The notes: generated by a model from the sequence alone, not told the origin. A DNA stretch of 33,370 bases from Magnetococcales bacterium HCHbin5 (GCA_002753505.1 PEAG01000039.1:1-33370); one strand, 5' to 3'. Shown: positions 24,606 to 33,370, counted from the first letter of the stretch. Program-made: numbers and translations.

Positions 24606-26177
24606 ATGAACATAAAACCCGTTACCTTGGTGGTGTTGGATGGCTGGGGTGTCAGTGCGGAACAGAACCACAACGCCATCCACCACGCCGCCACCCCCAA
24701 CTTTGACCGCTGGTGGAACAGCTATCCTCACGCCCTGGTGCAGACCAGCGCGGGGGATGTGGGATTGCCGGACGGACAGATGGGCAACTCGGAGGTTGGG
24801 CATACCAATCTGGGCGCAGGACGCATCGTCTACCAGGATTTGACCCGCATCAACAAGGCCATCTGGGACGGCAGCTTTGCCAGCAACCCCGCCCTGGAAG
24901 AGACCATTGGCCGGGCAGTGGCACAAAACGGCGCGGTTCACCTTTACGGGCTCCTCTCCCCCGGCGGGGTCCACTCCCACAGCGAACATTTGCTGGCCGC
25001 CGTCCTGGCCGCCCACGATTGCCAGGTCGAGCAGATTTATGTCCATGCCATCCTGGACGGGCGGGATACCCCGCCCCGCTCGGCGATGGAATATCTGCAA
25101 GCCTTTCAAAGCGGACTGAAGCGGATCGGAGCCGGGCGTATCGTCAGCCTCTGCGGTCGCTATTATGGCATGGATCGGGATAACCGCTGGGACCGGGTCA
25201 AACGGGCCTACGAAATGTTGACCCTGGGCATCGGCCATCGGGCCACCGATCCGCTCCAGGCTCTGCAGGATGCCTACGATCGGGGTGAGAACGACGAGTT
25301 TGTTCAACCCACCCTCATTGTGCCCGACACGCAGAGTGTGACCACGTTGAAAGATGGGGACAGTCTGTTGATGCTCAATTTTCGCGCCGACCGGACGCGG
25401 GAGATTTGCCACGCCCTGCTGGACCCGGCCGAAGGCCCCCAGGCCTTTCAAGGTTTTACCCGCCGCGTACAACCCAAACTGGCTGGCCTGTTGACCATGA
25501 CCCAGTACGATACCAGCCTGCAACCGGTGGCGGTGGCCTTTCCACCGGAACCCCTCACCCATATCCTGGGGGAGCTTCTTGCCGAGGCCGGTCTGCGGCA
25601 GCTGCGCGCCGCCGAGACGGAAAAGTATGCCCATGTCACCTATTTTTTCAATGGAGGCCGGGAAGAGTCCTTTGTCGGTGAGGAGCGGCTGCTGGTCCCC
25701 TCGCCCAAGGTGGCCACCTATGATCTGCAACCGGAAATGTCCGCCGTCACCTTGACCGATCAGGTGATCGAACGGCTCTCCCAGGGTCATCTTGATTTTA
25801 TTGTCGTCAACTATGCCAACCCGGACATGGTGGGGCACACCGGCCAGTTTGAAGCGACCGTACGGGCCATCGAGTGCGTTGACCACTGCCTGGGACGACT
25901 GGCAGAAGCCGTGTTGGCCGCGGGGGGAGAGTTGTTGATCACCGCCGACCATGGCAATGCCGATTGCATGTTGACCCCTGGCACGCAGCAGCCCCATACC
26001 GCCCACACCAACAGCCCGGCTCCCCTGCTCTACCTGGGACGGGCCGCCACGCTGCAGGATGGCCGCCTGTGCGACATCGCCCCAACCCTGCTGAAATTGA
26101 TGCATTTACCCCAACCAACCCAGATGAGTGGCACCCCGCTGCTGCGTTTTGCGTCGGAAAAAACGGAGCAACCATGA
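24606..26177 (+). CDS. gpmI: 2,3-bisphosphoglycerate-independent phosphoglycerate mutase
   Basis: 523 residues, typical of iPGM. It interconverts 3- and 2-phosphoglycerate in glycolysis, using two Mn ions and a phosphoserine. The N-terminal VVLDGWG supplies a metal ligand, and GQMGNSEVGH places the nucleophile at Ser62. YGLLSPGGVHSH, HAILDGRDTPPRSA and RYYGMDRDNRWDR follow. The C-terminal metal sites appear in NYANPDMVGHTG and ITADHGNADCM. The ATG at 24606 matches the family start, though the ribosome site (AAGAG) is weak. The stop overlaps the start of the EnvC-like gene (ATGA). It opens a plus-strand operon that is conserved in proteobacteria. Confidence 0.96.
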   Translation: MNIKPVTLVVLDGWGVSAEQNHNAIHHAATPNFDRWWNSYPHALVQTSAGDVGLPDGQMGNSEVGHTNLGAGRIVYQDLTRINKAIWDGSFASNPALEETIGRAVAQNGAVHLYGLLSPGGVHSHSEHLLAAVLAAHDCQVEQIYVHAILDGRDTPPRSAMEYLQAFQSGLKRIGAGRIVSLCGRYYGMDRDNRWDRVKRAYEMLTLGIGHRATDPLQALQDAYDRGENDEFVQPTLIVPDTQSVTTLKDGDSLLMLNFRADRTREICHALLDPAEGPQAFQGFTRRVQPKLAGLLTMTQYDTSLQPVAVAFPPEPLTHILGELLAEAGLRQLRAAETEKYAHVTYFFNGGREESFVGEERLLVPSPKVATYDLQPEMSAVTLTDQVIERLSQGHLDFIVVNYANPDMVGHTGQFEATVRAIECVDHCLGRLAEAVLAAGGELLITADHGNADCMLTPGTQQPHTAHTNSPAPLLYLGRAATLQDGRLCDIAPTLLKLMHLPQPTQMSGTPLLRFASEKTEQP

Positions 26178-27067
26178 ACGAGATAAAAAAAACAGGACGT
26201 CGATACTCGACATGGTATATCATTGCCCTGGGCGTGATTGGCTGTATGCTGTGGCTGGGGGTCGCCACCCCGCTCATGGCCACTGAATTTCAGGTCACAA
26301 AAAAACAGCGTCGCCTTGCCGATCGCACAGGATTCATGTATGGATTAGATACGGGAGAGGCACGGAGCCAAAAACCGCAGCGGTCGGTGCGCAAAACCAC
26401 CAGCCAGCCACGGTATCATGCCCGGCCAGCCAATAAAAAAACAGGAAAATCCCTTGCCCGGAAGAGCAGTGCCAAATCGCGGCATACTCCTGTTGTAAAA
26501 GCAACAAAACGGTCAAACGTTGCGCACCGGTCGCTGGCTGCCCACAGCAAACAGGAGCGCGGGAAGCAGCAAAAGTCCGTTGCTCGGGCGCAGAGTGGCA
26601 AACGGTCGGGGACGTATAAACTCTCCAGACAATCAAACCATTCAAAGCAGACACAGACGGCTACCCGGGAGCAGCGTATGGGCACGTTTGTGGAACCGGT
26701 CAACGTCTCTGGCATATCGCGGTCGTCCGGTCTCTTTTTCCGCGTTCCAGAAAACTCTGATGTTGCGGCCACTTCCAAGGGCAAAGTGGTCTATGCCGGC
26801 TGGTTTCGCGGTTATGGTCTGCTGACCATCCTGAACCATGGTGGTCGTGTCTACTCCCTGTATGGACATAATCGCGGCTTGCTGGTCGAGAAGGGCGATG
26901 CTGTCGAGCCTGGACAGATTATCGCCAAAAGTGGCAAAACAGGCTCAGTCGATGGTGTGCCTGGGCTCTATTTTGAAATTCGCAAGGGCAACAAGCCACA
27001 AAATCCCAAACAGTGGTTGGCCAAGAGCAAAACACGGCATGAGGAGATGGCCAGCCTTATGCGATAA
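26174..27067 (+). CDS. EnvC-like M23/LytM murein hydrolase activator
   Basis: 297 residues. A signal peptide or anchor is visible at about residues 12-36 (hydrophobic stretch ending near PLMATEF), so it is exported. A long basic Lys/Arg/Ser-rich linker covers about 40-170. The LytM domain is at about 180-290: GKVVYAGWFRGYGLLTILNH, YSLYGHNRGLLVEKGDAV and LYFEIRKGNKPQNP. Active M23 enzymes have LHFE; here the His is Tyr, and the first HxxxD-type site is also missing. It is therefore likely an amidase activator like EnvC rather than a peptidase. GGAG lies six bases before the ATG, which overlaps the gpmI stop. A short spacer leads to ctpA. Confidence 0.88.
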   Translation: MNEIKKTGRRYSTWYIIALGVIGCMLWLGVATPLMATEFQVTKKQRRLADRTGFMYGLDTGEARSQKPQRSVRKTTSQPRYHARPANKKTGKSLARKSSAKSRHTPVVKATKRSNVAHRSLAAHSKQERGKQQKSVARAQSGKRSGTYKLSRQSNHSKQTQTATREQRMGTFVEPVNVSGISRSSGLFFRVPENSDVAATSKGKVVYAGWFRGYGLLTILNHGGRVYSLYGHNRGLLVEKGDAVEPGQIIAKSGKTGSVDGVPGLYFEIRKGNKPQNPKQWLAKSKTRHEEMASLMR

Positions 27068-27130
27068 AAAAGAGGCCCGCATACGGGTTAAAACGGATTC
27101 GGTACCGCAAGAAGCGGCAGGAGCTAGGTT

Positions 27131-28576
27131 ATGAAAAATCAGTCGCGGGTAAAACGCCCGCTTGTCTTGGGTCTGCTCATTCTGGCTGTGCTGGCCGGGC
27201 TGCATTTGGCGGCCGGCAATGTGCTGGCAGTCAGTCAGGTCACCTACGAAAAGCTGCGCGTCTTCTCTGAGGTTTTCGCCCTGGTCAAACAGAACTATGT
27301 CGAAGAGGTGGACGAGAAGGCGGTCCTGTATGGTGCCATTCACGGCATGCTGAAATCGCTGGATCCCCACTCCTCCTTTCTCACCCCGGAAAATTTCAAA
27401 GAGATGCGGGTGGACACCAAAGGGGAGTTTGGTGGTCTGGGTATTGAAATTTCCCAGGCGGAGCGGGGCATTCTGGTGGTCTCCCCCATTGAAGATACCC
27501 CCGCTTTCCAGGTCGGCGTCAAGGCCGGCGACCTGATCGTCAAAATCGATGGCGAGAGCTCCGAAGAGATGAATCTGCTGGATGCGGTCAAAAAAATGCG
27601 GGGCAAACCGGGCACCGCTGTCCAACTGACCGTTCTGCGTAAGGGCACCTCCAAACCGCTCACCTTCAAGATTGTGCGGGACATCATCAAGGTTCGGAGC
27701 GTCAAGTGGCGTCTGGAAAGTGGCAACATTGGCTATACCCGCATCGTGCAATTCAATGAGCAAACCATGCCCCTGCTGGAACAGGGTATAGAGGAGCTGA
27801 AAAAGGAGGCGGGCAAAGAGGGGATCAAGGGGTTGGTGCTGGATCTGCGCAACGACCCCGGTGGACTGCTGGACCAGGCCGTCGAGGTGGCAGACTCTTT
27901 CCTGGAAAAAGGGCTGATCGTCTACACCAAAGGCCGCATTCCCGGCAAGGACATGTCTTTTGAAGCACGTGCGGGCGACCTGGTGGATGGGGCCCCCATT
28001 GTCGTGTTGATCAATGCCGGTTCGGCCTCGGCCTCGGAGATTGTCTCGGGTGCCCTGCAGGACCACCGTCGGGGTATCATCATGGGTACCAACTCCTTTG
28101 GCAAGGGGTCGGTGCAGACCATCATACCCCTGGCCGATGGTTCCGGCCTGCGCCTGACCACAGCCCAGTATTATACCCCCAGTGGCCGGTCGATTCAGGC
28201 CAAGGGGATTGCCCCTGACATTGTGGTCGAAGATCTGGATCTCAACGGCAACAAGCGGGAAGGCAGTGAGCGTCACACGACAGAGGCCGATTTGAAGGGC
28301 CATCTTAAAAATGCCAACGAACCCGATGCAGGAGAAAAAGATGCCAGCAAGGAGAAGGCGAGCGGGAGTGAAGCCGACAATCCAAAGGGTGGCAAAGAGG
28401 GCGACAGTGCCGAAGACAAAGCGGCCAGCAGGTTGAAAAAGCTTGAGGATGCCGATCGGATAACCGGTCACAGCAAAGAGGATTATCAACTGCAACGCGC
28501 CCTGGATCTGTTGCGTGGTTTCCAGGTGCTGCGTGGCCTGCTGCAGAGAGATACTCCCCAGTTGGCAAGTCGATAA
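27131..28576 (+). CDS. ctpA: S41 family C-terminal processing peptidase
   Basis: 481 residues, with an N-terminal membrane/signal segment at about 10-35 (LVLGLLILAVLAGLHLAAG). A helical region DPHSSFLTPENF follows, then a PDZ domain at about 95-180 (GLGIEISQAERGILVVSPIEDTPA in two parts) and the peptidase core. The catalytic Ser lies in NAGSASASE near residue 300, and the Lys in GTNSFGKGSVQ near 325. It cleaves periplasmic substrates near the C terminus. The region after about 385 is charged and low-complexity (Glu/Lys/Asp/Ser), ending with a conserved helix DYQLQRALDLL. AGGAG stands before the ATG at 27131. EnvC-like proteins and CtpA often share operons and act in cell-wall remodelling. Confidence 0.94.
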   Translation: MKNQSRVKRPLVLGLLILAVLAGLHLAAGNVLAVSQVTYEKLRVFSEVFALVKQNYVEEVDEKAVLYGAIHGMLKSLDPHSSFLTPENFKEMRVDTKGEFGGLGIEISQAERGILVVSPIEDTPAFQVGVKAGDLIVKIDGESSEEMNLLDAVKKMRGKPGTAVQLTVLRKGTSKPLTFKIVRDIIKVRSVKWRLESGNIGYTRIVQFNEQTMPLLEQGIEELKKEAGKEGIKGLVLDLRNDPGGLLDQAVEVADSFLEKGLIVYTKGRIPGKDMSFEARAGDLVDGAPIVVLINAGSASASEIVSGALQDHRRGIIMGTNSFGKGSVQTIIPLADGSGLRLTTAQYYTPSGRSIQAKGIAPDIVVEDLDLNGNKREGSERHTTEADLKGHLKNANEPDAGEKDASKEKASGSEADNPKGGKEGDSAEDKAASRLKKLEDADRITGHSKEDYQLQRALDLLRGFQVLRGLLQRDTPQLASR

Positions 28577-28588
28577 CGGGAACCCAGC

Positions 28589-30085
28589 TTGAACAAGCCG
28601 GGGCGGGACGACGGGCGGGCTCTGCCAGGGTGGTTGGCTCTTGTTGTCGTGCTGTTCGTGCTGGCGGGGTGGGGCGTCGTCTCCTATCTTGATGGGCGTG
28701 TTGAATCGAAGAAAGAGGCGGTAACGGTCAAGCAGACGGTTGCAGAGCGGGAGCCTGTGACCCCCGTTTCCACCCAAAAAGAGCGCAGTCCGGTACCGGA
28801 TGACGCCCCCAAAAGCAGCGTCACCCTCAGAAACGGCCTGGACTTGGGATCGCTCCGCCTGACATTGGCGGAGACGATTCGCCTCCCCAAGCCTCCTGCG
28901 CACCACACTGCCCTGCCGGGGCAACCGTCGCCCCTGGCAGAGGGTGTTCCCCGGTCGGCACAGCCCGTCAACCAATCGGCTGCGGTCACACCCGCTCCCC
29001 CGCCCCTGCTGCCATCCGCCGGACAACCCTCAACAGCCGGACCCGCTGCGCCACAACCGGCAGAACCCCCGTCTGCACCGCCATTGGAGCCGTTTCCGGT
29101 GCGGGTGGCACCCGTGCCGGCACAAACCGCTGTGCCGCCGCCGCCCGTACGGCAACCCGCCGCGCCATCCTCCGCCGAGGTGACCGTGTCACCTGCTCCC
29201 ACGGCAGAAAGAGCGTCCAGTCAACCGATCAAGCCCCCTCTCTCCATGCATGGGAGCGGGAGCGGCGATACGGTTCACTATGAAGAGCCTTTGCCAAAAA
29301 CCGGAAAAAAGCTCCACGGTGAGACTCCGGTCGTCCCTCCGATTCTCCCGGAGGAAAAAAAAGACGGCAGATTCCATACACTGGCATTAATCATTGACGA
29401 TTTGGGGTACAATTTACCCATCGCCCAGGGCATAATGGCTCTGTCGGCAGATTTGACCCTGGCCATTTTGCCAAGGCTGCCCCATAGCCGTCAGATTGCC
29501 CGCATGGGCAAACAGACAGGGCGGGAGATGCTGCTCCATCAACCCATGGAGCCTCAACGCTACCCACAGACAAACCCCGGACCAGGGGCGATACTGGCCA
29601 GCATGGAGCGGGCCGACATGCAGGCGGTACTGAGAACCAACCTGGATCTGTTTCCCGAGGTGGTCGGCATCAACAATCATATGGGTTCCCGGCTGACGGA
29701 GCAGAGCGATGCCATGGATGCGGTGATGGCGGTGTTGTCAGAAAAAAAATTGTTTTTTATCGACAGCCGCACCTCGGACAGCTCTGTGGGCTTTGCACGG
29801 GCCATGGCCAACCAGGTGCCCTCAGCCGTTCGACACGTATTTATCGATAATGTGCCCGAAGAGGGGGCCATACTGCGCCAGTTGGCACAATTGGAGCATA
29901 TGGCACACAAACCGGGGAATGCCATTGGCATCGGGCACCCTTACCGCGAGACACTGACGGCTTTGCAGCACTGGTTGCCCACCCTGGCGCACAAAGGGAT
30001 TCACCTGGTACGGGTCTCCCGTTTGATTCGACCGGCGATGGCCCGTGCCCTCTATCCAGGCCAGGGTGAGGCGGCGGCAAGATAA
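28589..30085 (+). CDS. Divergent polysaccharide deacetylase (DUF610/YibQ family)
   Basis: 498 residues starting with TTG at 28589 (CGGGA upstream). One membrane segment at about 13-34 (GWLALVVVLFVLAGWGVVSY) anchors it in the inner membrane. Residues about 100-225 are a Pro/Ala-rich linker. The deacetylase-like domain lies at about 265-490: LALIIDDLGYN, LAILPRLPHS, EMLLHQPMEP, INNHMGSRLT, FFIDSRTS and IGIGHPYRET. These are the conserved motifs of this family, a relative of NodB deacetylases. The substrate is not established; a role at the cell envelope is likely. It lies 12 bases after ctpA and completes the conserved four-gene operon. Confidence 0.9.
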   Translation: MNKPGRDDGRALPGWLALVVVLFVLAGWGVVSYLDGRVESKKEAVTVKQTVAEREPVTPVSTQKERSPVPDDAPKSSVTLRNGLDLGSLRLTLAETIRLPKPPAHHTALPGQPSPLAEGVPRSAQPVNQSAAVTPAPPPLLPSAGQPSTAGPAAPQPAEPPSAPPLEPFPVRVAPVPAQTAVPPPPVRQPAAPSSAEVTVSPAPTAERASSQPIKPPLSMHGSGSGDTVHYEEPLPKTGKKLHGETPVVPPILPEEKKDGRFHTLALIIDDLGYNLPIAQGIMALSADLTLAILPRLPHSRQIARMGKQTGREMLLHQPMEPQRYPQTNPGPGAILASMERADMQAVLRTNLDLFPEVVGINNHMGSRLTEQSDAMDAVMAVLSEKKLFFIDSRTSDSSVGFARAMANQVPSAVRHVFIDNVPEEGAILRQLAQLEHMAHKPGNAIGIGHPYRETLTALQHWLPTLAHKGIHLVRVSRLIRPAMARALYPGQGEAAAR

Positions 30086-30191
30086 TCCCCTCTGTTGTCC
30101 ACCGGTCCGGGCAGTCACATACGACGGCATACGGAACAACGGGCGTTGCATGGATGCCCGCCGAGCCGCCATTTCTGGGAGTAGGATAGCG

Positions 30192-31562
30192 ATGTCTTCA
30201 GAACAGTCGACCGTTGAGGCTCTGGAAAAACTGCTGGATTTGCTGAGCGACAAACAGCCGGCGTTGGGGGAGGCCCTGGCGCAGGTGGAGTCCATGCTGC
30301 AACAGCCGCTCTGCGTCAAAGAGGTGCGAGAGGCTGGCGCGGCGGCGGCAGCGGTTATTGAGCAGCTGATCCTGCCGTCCCTGGCTCAGGATCCGCCGCG
30401 CCTGCAGCAGGCCAGGGCCTTGCAAGCGCGTTTTTTGCAGGAGATTCATGAGGGAGAGGATCTCTGGTTGCGTGGAAAGGAGAGTGTTCTGTCCACCACC
30501 ATTCAGGCCATCCGGGATGGCATGCCTGTTTACGTGCCGCCGCACGCGGAGGAGCCGCTGCCGCGCTCCCTTTTTGATCGCATGACGGCCGCTCTGTCGC
30601 TGCTGGGTGAGTCGGAAAAAGGGTTGCTGGAGCAGGTTGCCGGTTGGCAAGGGGATGCGGCAATCAACTGGGGAGCTGTCGCGCCGCTGTTGGAGCAGAT
30701 TCAGGCTGCGGGTCACAAGGCTGCCGTCGCTCCCTGGCAACGGGAACGGCGCGCTCTGCGTGATACGCTGCTGCAGATTGCTCGTGGATATGAAGAGACC
30801 CTGGCTCTCCTGGGACGCAAGGATACCGATCTCTCCCCGTTGACCGATGGGGAGCGGCAAACGGACAGTCGGATGGAGCTGCGGCGTTTGCAGACGTTGC
30901 TGCACAGCCAAGTGATGGCTCTGCAAAAAGAGGCCCGTCTGCTCAGGGCCCAACAGGATGAGGGGCGACAGCGGGCTGAACAGTTGAAAGAGCGTATTGA
31001 TCAACTGGAAGCCACGTTGGCACAGGCGCGCCGTGAACAGTTTCTGGATCCGGTCACGGGCATTCCAGACCGCTTTGCCTTCATGGCCCACCTGCACCGT
31101 CACCTGGACCGGGCCTTGCACCTTGGAGAAAAATTTTCCTTATTATTATTGCATTTTTATGAGTTGCAACCCCTGATTGCGGGGTTGGACAACAGCGGCG
31201 GGCTGTTGCAGGGCAACCCGGAAAAACGGCTTTTGATGGCCATCATTCAAGAGGTGCGCCCCCACCTGCCGGACAACGCCTTTTTGGCACGGTTGAGCAC
31301 GGAGCGGATGGTCATCCTGCTGCCCAGGTTGAGTGTGAGTGCGGGAGAACAGTTGGGCACGGTGATCGGGCAAACACTGGAAGAGGTTGTTTTCCAATTG
31401 GATGGTAAAAATGTGCCGCTACAGGTCAGTTGTGGTTGCGCCGCCTTTCAATCGGGCATGAATGTGGCGCAAATGTTGGAGACCACAGATCGACTGGCGG
31501 CAGCGGCACACAGTTGGAGAGAAGCAGGTCAGATGGGGGCCCAGCGGGTGCGGGTTTGCTAG
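30192..31562 (+). CDS. Degenerate GGDEF-domain protein 1
   Basis: 456 residues from the ATG at 30192 (AGGA six bases upstream). Residues about 1-270 are helical, with a coiled-coil segment at about 225-280 (LLRAQQDEGRQRAEQLKER). A GGDEF-type domain starts near 283 with LDPVTGIPDRFAF. Where GGDEF should stand the sequence reads STERM (in FLARLSTERMVILLP, about residue 366), and the I-site RxxD is also absent. It cannot be an ordinary diguanylate cyclase and is probably a c-di-GMP-independent signalling or scaffolding protein. Its N-terminal layout resembles that of the next gene (VIEQLILPSL versus LLEQLVLPAL). The two are tandem paralogues, 80 bases apart. Confidence 0.8.
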   Translation: MSSEQSTVEALEKLLDLLSDKQPALGEALAQVESMLQQPLCVKEVREAGAAAAAVIEQLILPSLAQDPPRLQQARALQARFLQEIHEGEDLWLRGKESVLSTTIQAIRDGMPVYVPPHAEEPLPRSLFDRMTAALSLLGESEKGLLEQVAGWQGDAAINWGAVAPLLEQIQAAGHKAAVAPWQRERRALRDTLLQIARGYEETLALLGRKDTDLSPLTDGERQTDSRMELRRLQTLLHSQVMALQKEARLLRAQQDEGRQRAEQLKERIDQLEATLAQARREQFLDPVTGIPDRFAFMAHLHRHLDRALHLGEKFSLLLLHFYELQPLIAGLDNSGGLLQGNPEKRLLMAIIQEVRPHLPDNAFLARLSTERMVILLPRLSVSAGEQLGTVIGQTLEEVVFQLDGKNVPLQVSCGCAAFQSGMNVAQMLETTDRLAAAAHSWREAGQMGAQRVRVC

Positions 31563-31642
31563 GAGAGCCGATGCGGTGAAGCTTTTCCTGGCAAGTCTGT
31601 ATCACCGGGCCCGGCACAGCTCCGGGATGGGGGAGACGAAAG

Positions 31643-32986
31643 GTGTCAGAAATCAGAGAGAGATTGGAGCAGATTCGAGATCTGCTGAAGAGCGACCCGC
31701 CGGATGGCCGGAAAGCGTTGCGGTTGGTGAAAGATTTGCTCATGCACGATACCTGTTTTCAGGCCTGTGAGTCACAGCGCGCTGGAGCGGCTTTGCTGTT
31801 GGAGCAGTTGGTGTTGCCTGCCCTGGTCGGCACCCAGGAACACCAGGCCCGTGTCGGGCGGTTGATTCGTCGTATTCACACGGCTCACTCTTTCGACCCG
31901 CAGAGTATGGCGGCCGATCTGCAGGAGATTGCTGTCTGGTTGTCTCAGCTGCAATCCGTGGTTCAACGTTCGGAACCGGAGCCTCCCTTTCCGGCCGCGC
32001 TTTTGCAGTCGGCCTTGATCACCCTGGGTGGCAAGCCTGTTCAGGAGATCGTGGCGACAGACAAGGCGGTTGATTGGCAGGCCCTGTATCTTCAATTGGG
32101 AGCCATTATCCACCAGGAAAACCGCTGGCGGGCAGGGTGGCAGCAGGAACAGCAGGCATTGAAAAACCTGCTGGCAGGTACGACCCAGGTGATGGCGGAC
32201 AATTTGCGCATGATTGGTGCGGATGCAGGGGATCTGTCCCAACGGGCGGAGGCGTTACGCCGTTCGGATGGGGTTATCGATTGGGCCGGTTATGTGGCTG
32301 CCCTCTTGCAGGGGATGGAGCGTTTTCGGGATCGGGCATTGGATATTCGCCAGCGTCTCAGGGGTGTCCAGGAGGCGGCGGAACACTCCCGTGTATTGAT
32401 ACGGCAGGCGGACTGGGCGTTGATGGAGACCCGTGACGAAAAGCTGTTGGATATTCACACCGGGCTGCCCAACCGTTTTGGTCTGTTGGCCCGTCTTGAG
32501 CAGGCCAAGCAGTTGGCGGGTCAGGAGGGGTTTGCTTTGGTTGTGGTTTTGTTGGAAGAGTATTCGGTCATTGTGCGTGAGTTGGGGCGTGATCGTGTCA
32601 ATCGTTTGATGGCGGCCCTGGCGGGGCGCATGGTCTCCCTGATGCGGCCGGGGGATTATTTGGCCCGTTATGGGGAGGAGACTTTTGTCTTGTTGGCTCT
32701 TGGTCTGGGGGAACCGGAGGCGGTAGCGGTGGCTGCCGAGTGGCAGGATATTTTGGATCACACCCGTTTTGAGTTGTCGGATGCTCTGTTGTCGGTCCGC
32801 ACCTATTATGGGGTTGCCTGTTATGAGCAGGGTGAAAATACGGAGGCTCTGTTGGGATTGGCCAACATGGCGGCGCAGGAGTCCATGGCGGAGGGGGGGG
32901 TACGGGTCCGCTCCATTCCGCCCCGACAAAAAGTGCCCCCCACCCCACCGCCGCCGCCACCCAGGCGACGATTTGGTTTTCTCTAA
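31643..32986 (+). CDS. Degenerate GGDEF-domain protein 2
   Basis: 447 residues, start GTG at 31643 with GGGAG eight bases upstream. It has the same order as the preceding protein: helical region to about 260, then DIHTGLPNRFGLLARLEQA and a GGDEF-type fold. The signature reads GEETF at about 342, and the inhibitory I-site RxxD (RPGD) stands exactly five residues before it. Cyclase activity is doubtful, but GTP or c-di-GMP binding is possible. The last residues are Pro-rich (PPTPPPPPPRRR). It ends about 50 bases before element E4. A role in c-di-GMP-responsive envelope or motility control is conceivable but not shown. Confidence 0.8.
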   Translation: MSEIRERLEQIRDLLKSDPPDGRKALRLVKDLLMHDTCFQACESQRAGAALLLEQLVLPALVGTQEHQARVGRLIRRIHTAHSFDPQSMAADLQEIAVWLSQLQSVVQRSEPEPPFPAALLQSALITLGGKPVQEIVATDKAVDWQALYLQLGAIIHQENRWRAGWQQEQQALKNLLAGTTQVMADNLRMIGADAGDLSQRAEALRRSDGVIDWAGYVAALLQGMERFRDRALDIRQRLRGVQEAAEHSRVLIRQADWALMETRDEKLLDIHTGLPNRFGLLARLEQAKQLAGQEGFALVVVLLEEYSVIVRELGRDRVNRLMAALAGRMVSLMRPGDYLARYGEETFVLLALGLGEPEAVAVAAEWQDILDHTRFELSDALLSVRTYYGVACYEQGENTEALLGLANMAAQESMAEGGVRVRSIPPRQKVPPTPPPPPPRRRFGFL

Positions 32987-33033
32987 ATACCCGGCACCGC
33001 AAAGCTCCCCGCTTCCATTCTGCCGTCAAACGA

Positions 33034-33370
33034 TTGCAGGGGTCCGGGGAGCGTGACGGTCCCCAGCGGGGTGCAGGGACGGAGTCCCATATGCGCTAAC
33101 ATGATTGCGGTCTTCTTTTTAACGATTGCAGGGGTCCGGGGACCGTCACGGTCCCCGGCGGGGTGCAGGGGCGGAGCCCCATATGCGCTAACATGATTGC
33201 GGTCTTCTTTTTAACGATTGCAGGGGTCCGGGGACCGTCACGGTCCCCGGCGGGGTGCAGGGGCGGAGCCCCTGCTGAACTGCGCGTTTTCCCAAAGCAA
33301 ATTTTCGCAGAAAATTTGCGCAACGCGCACAAAACCGCCCCGCAGGGGCGACCTTGGGAGGGCGGCAGCC
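33034..33370. repeat. Composite palindromic repeat element E4 (left part)
   Basis: Two extra tips start at 33034 and 33126, and a full arm at 33218; the period is exactly 92 bases. The full arm is of type b but points inwards from the left, so the element is inverted relative to E1-E3 and agrees with E0. It is cut by the window end. Each extra tip is joined to ATATGCGCTAACATG (33089 and 33181), very like the gene-start fragment captured in E3. Nothing in it looks like a functional gene. Confidence 0.82.

Noticed and set aside
24366-26105. Long minus-strand frame opposite gpmI, and a similar one at 26945-29026 opposite ctpA
   Set aside because: Both are antisense shadows of well-recognised genes; their translations have no family features.
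1-33370. Magnetosome genes or prophage
   Set aside because: The repeats recall magnetotactic bacteria, but no mam/mms gene, phage structural gene, integrase or transposase is visible.

Overview
The window looks like a surface-polysaccharide (O-antigen or capsule) sugar-nucleotide locus next to a conserved housekeeping block, in a GC-rich Gram-negative proteobacterium. The order gpmI, M23/EnvC-like, ctpA, divergent polysaccharide deacetylase is typical of proteobacteria, especially alphaproteobacteria-like lineages. Together with the dense family of GC-rich palindromic intergenic repeats it suggests an alphaproteobacterium or a Magnetococcales-type organism. That placement is inference: there is no rRNA and no magnetosome gene here.

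Layout. Positions 1-140 are a truncated palindromic repeat element. From 154 to 13073 almost everything is on the minus strand. Read in the direction of transcription it runs: rfbG (CDP-glucose 4,6-dehydratase), a Gmd-like GDP-sugar 4,6-dehydratase, a B12-binding radical SAM protein, an aldo/keto reductase, an NAD-dependent epimerase, a thiamine-diphosphate E1 alpha/beta pair, repeat element E1, a short-chain dehydrogenase, and a two-domain CgeB-like plus GT61 glycosyltransferase. A fused heptose nucleotidyltransferase/phosphatase (13192-14412, minus) is divergent from gmhA and a GT2 glycosyltransferase (14732-16742, plus). After element E2 come a CDP-sugar 4-ketoreductase-like gene and an RfbC-like epimerase (minus), element E3, rfbH, an overlapping two-gene cassette (small protein plus IrrE-like protein with an altered zinc motif), and rfbF. 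A tRNA-Ser(CGA) at 24047-24136 closes the accessory side.

From 24606 to 32986 the strand switches to plus: gpmI, EnvC-like factor, ctpA, DUF610/YibQ-type deacetylase, then two tandem paralogues with degenerate GGDEF domains. The window ends inside another repeat element (33034-33370).

How the genes could work together. RfbF, RfbG and RfbH form the core of CDP-3,6-dideoxyhexose synthesis, and the RfbC-like epimerase and reductase match the last two steps of CDP-ascarylose or yersiniose-type pathways. GmhA and the HddC-GmhB fusion make a GDP-D-glycero-D-manno-heptose branch, which the Gmd-like enzyme may carry on to a 6-deoxyheptose. The E1-like thiamine pair has no E2/E3 partner and sits among sugar oxidoreductases and a radical SAM enzyme. 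It may transfer a two-carbon unit to a keto sugar, which would be a branched-sugar pathway I cannot match to a described one. The ferredoxin-type E3 reductase for RfbH and the heptose kinase HddA are not in the window.
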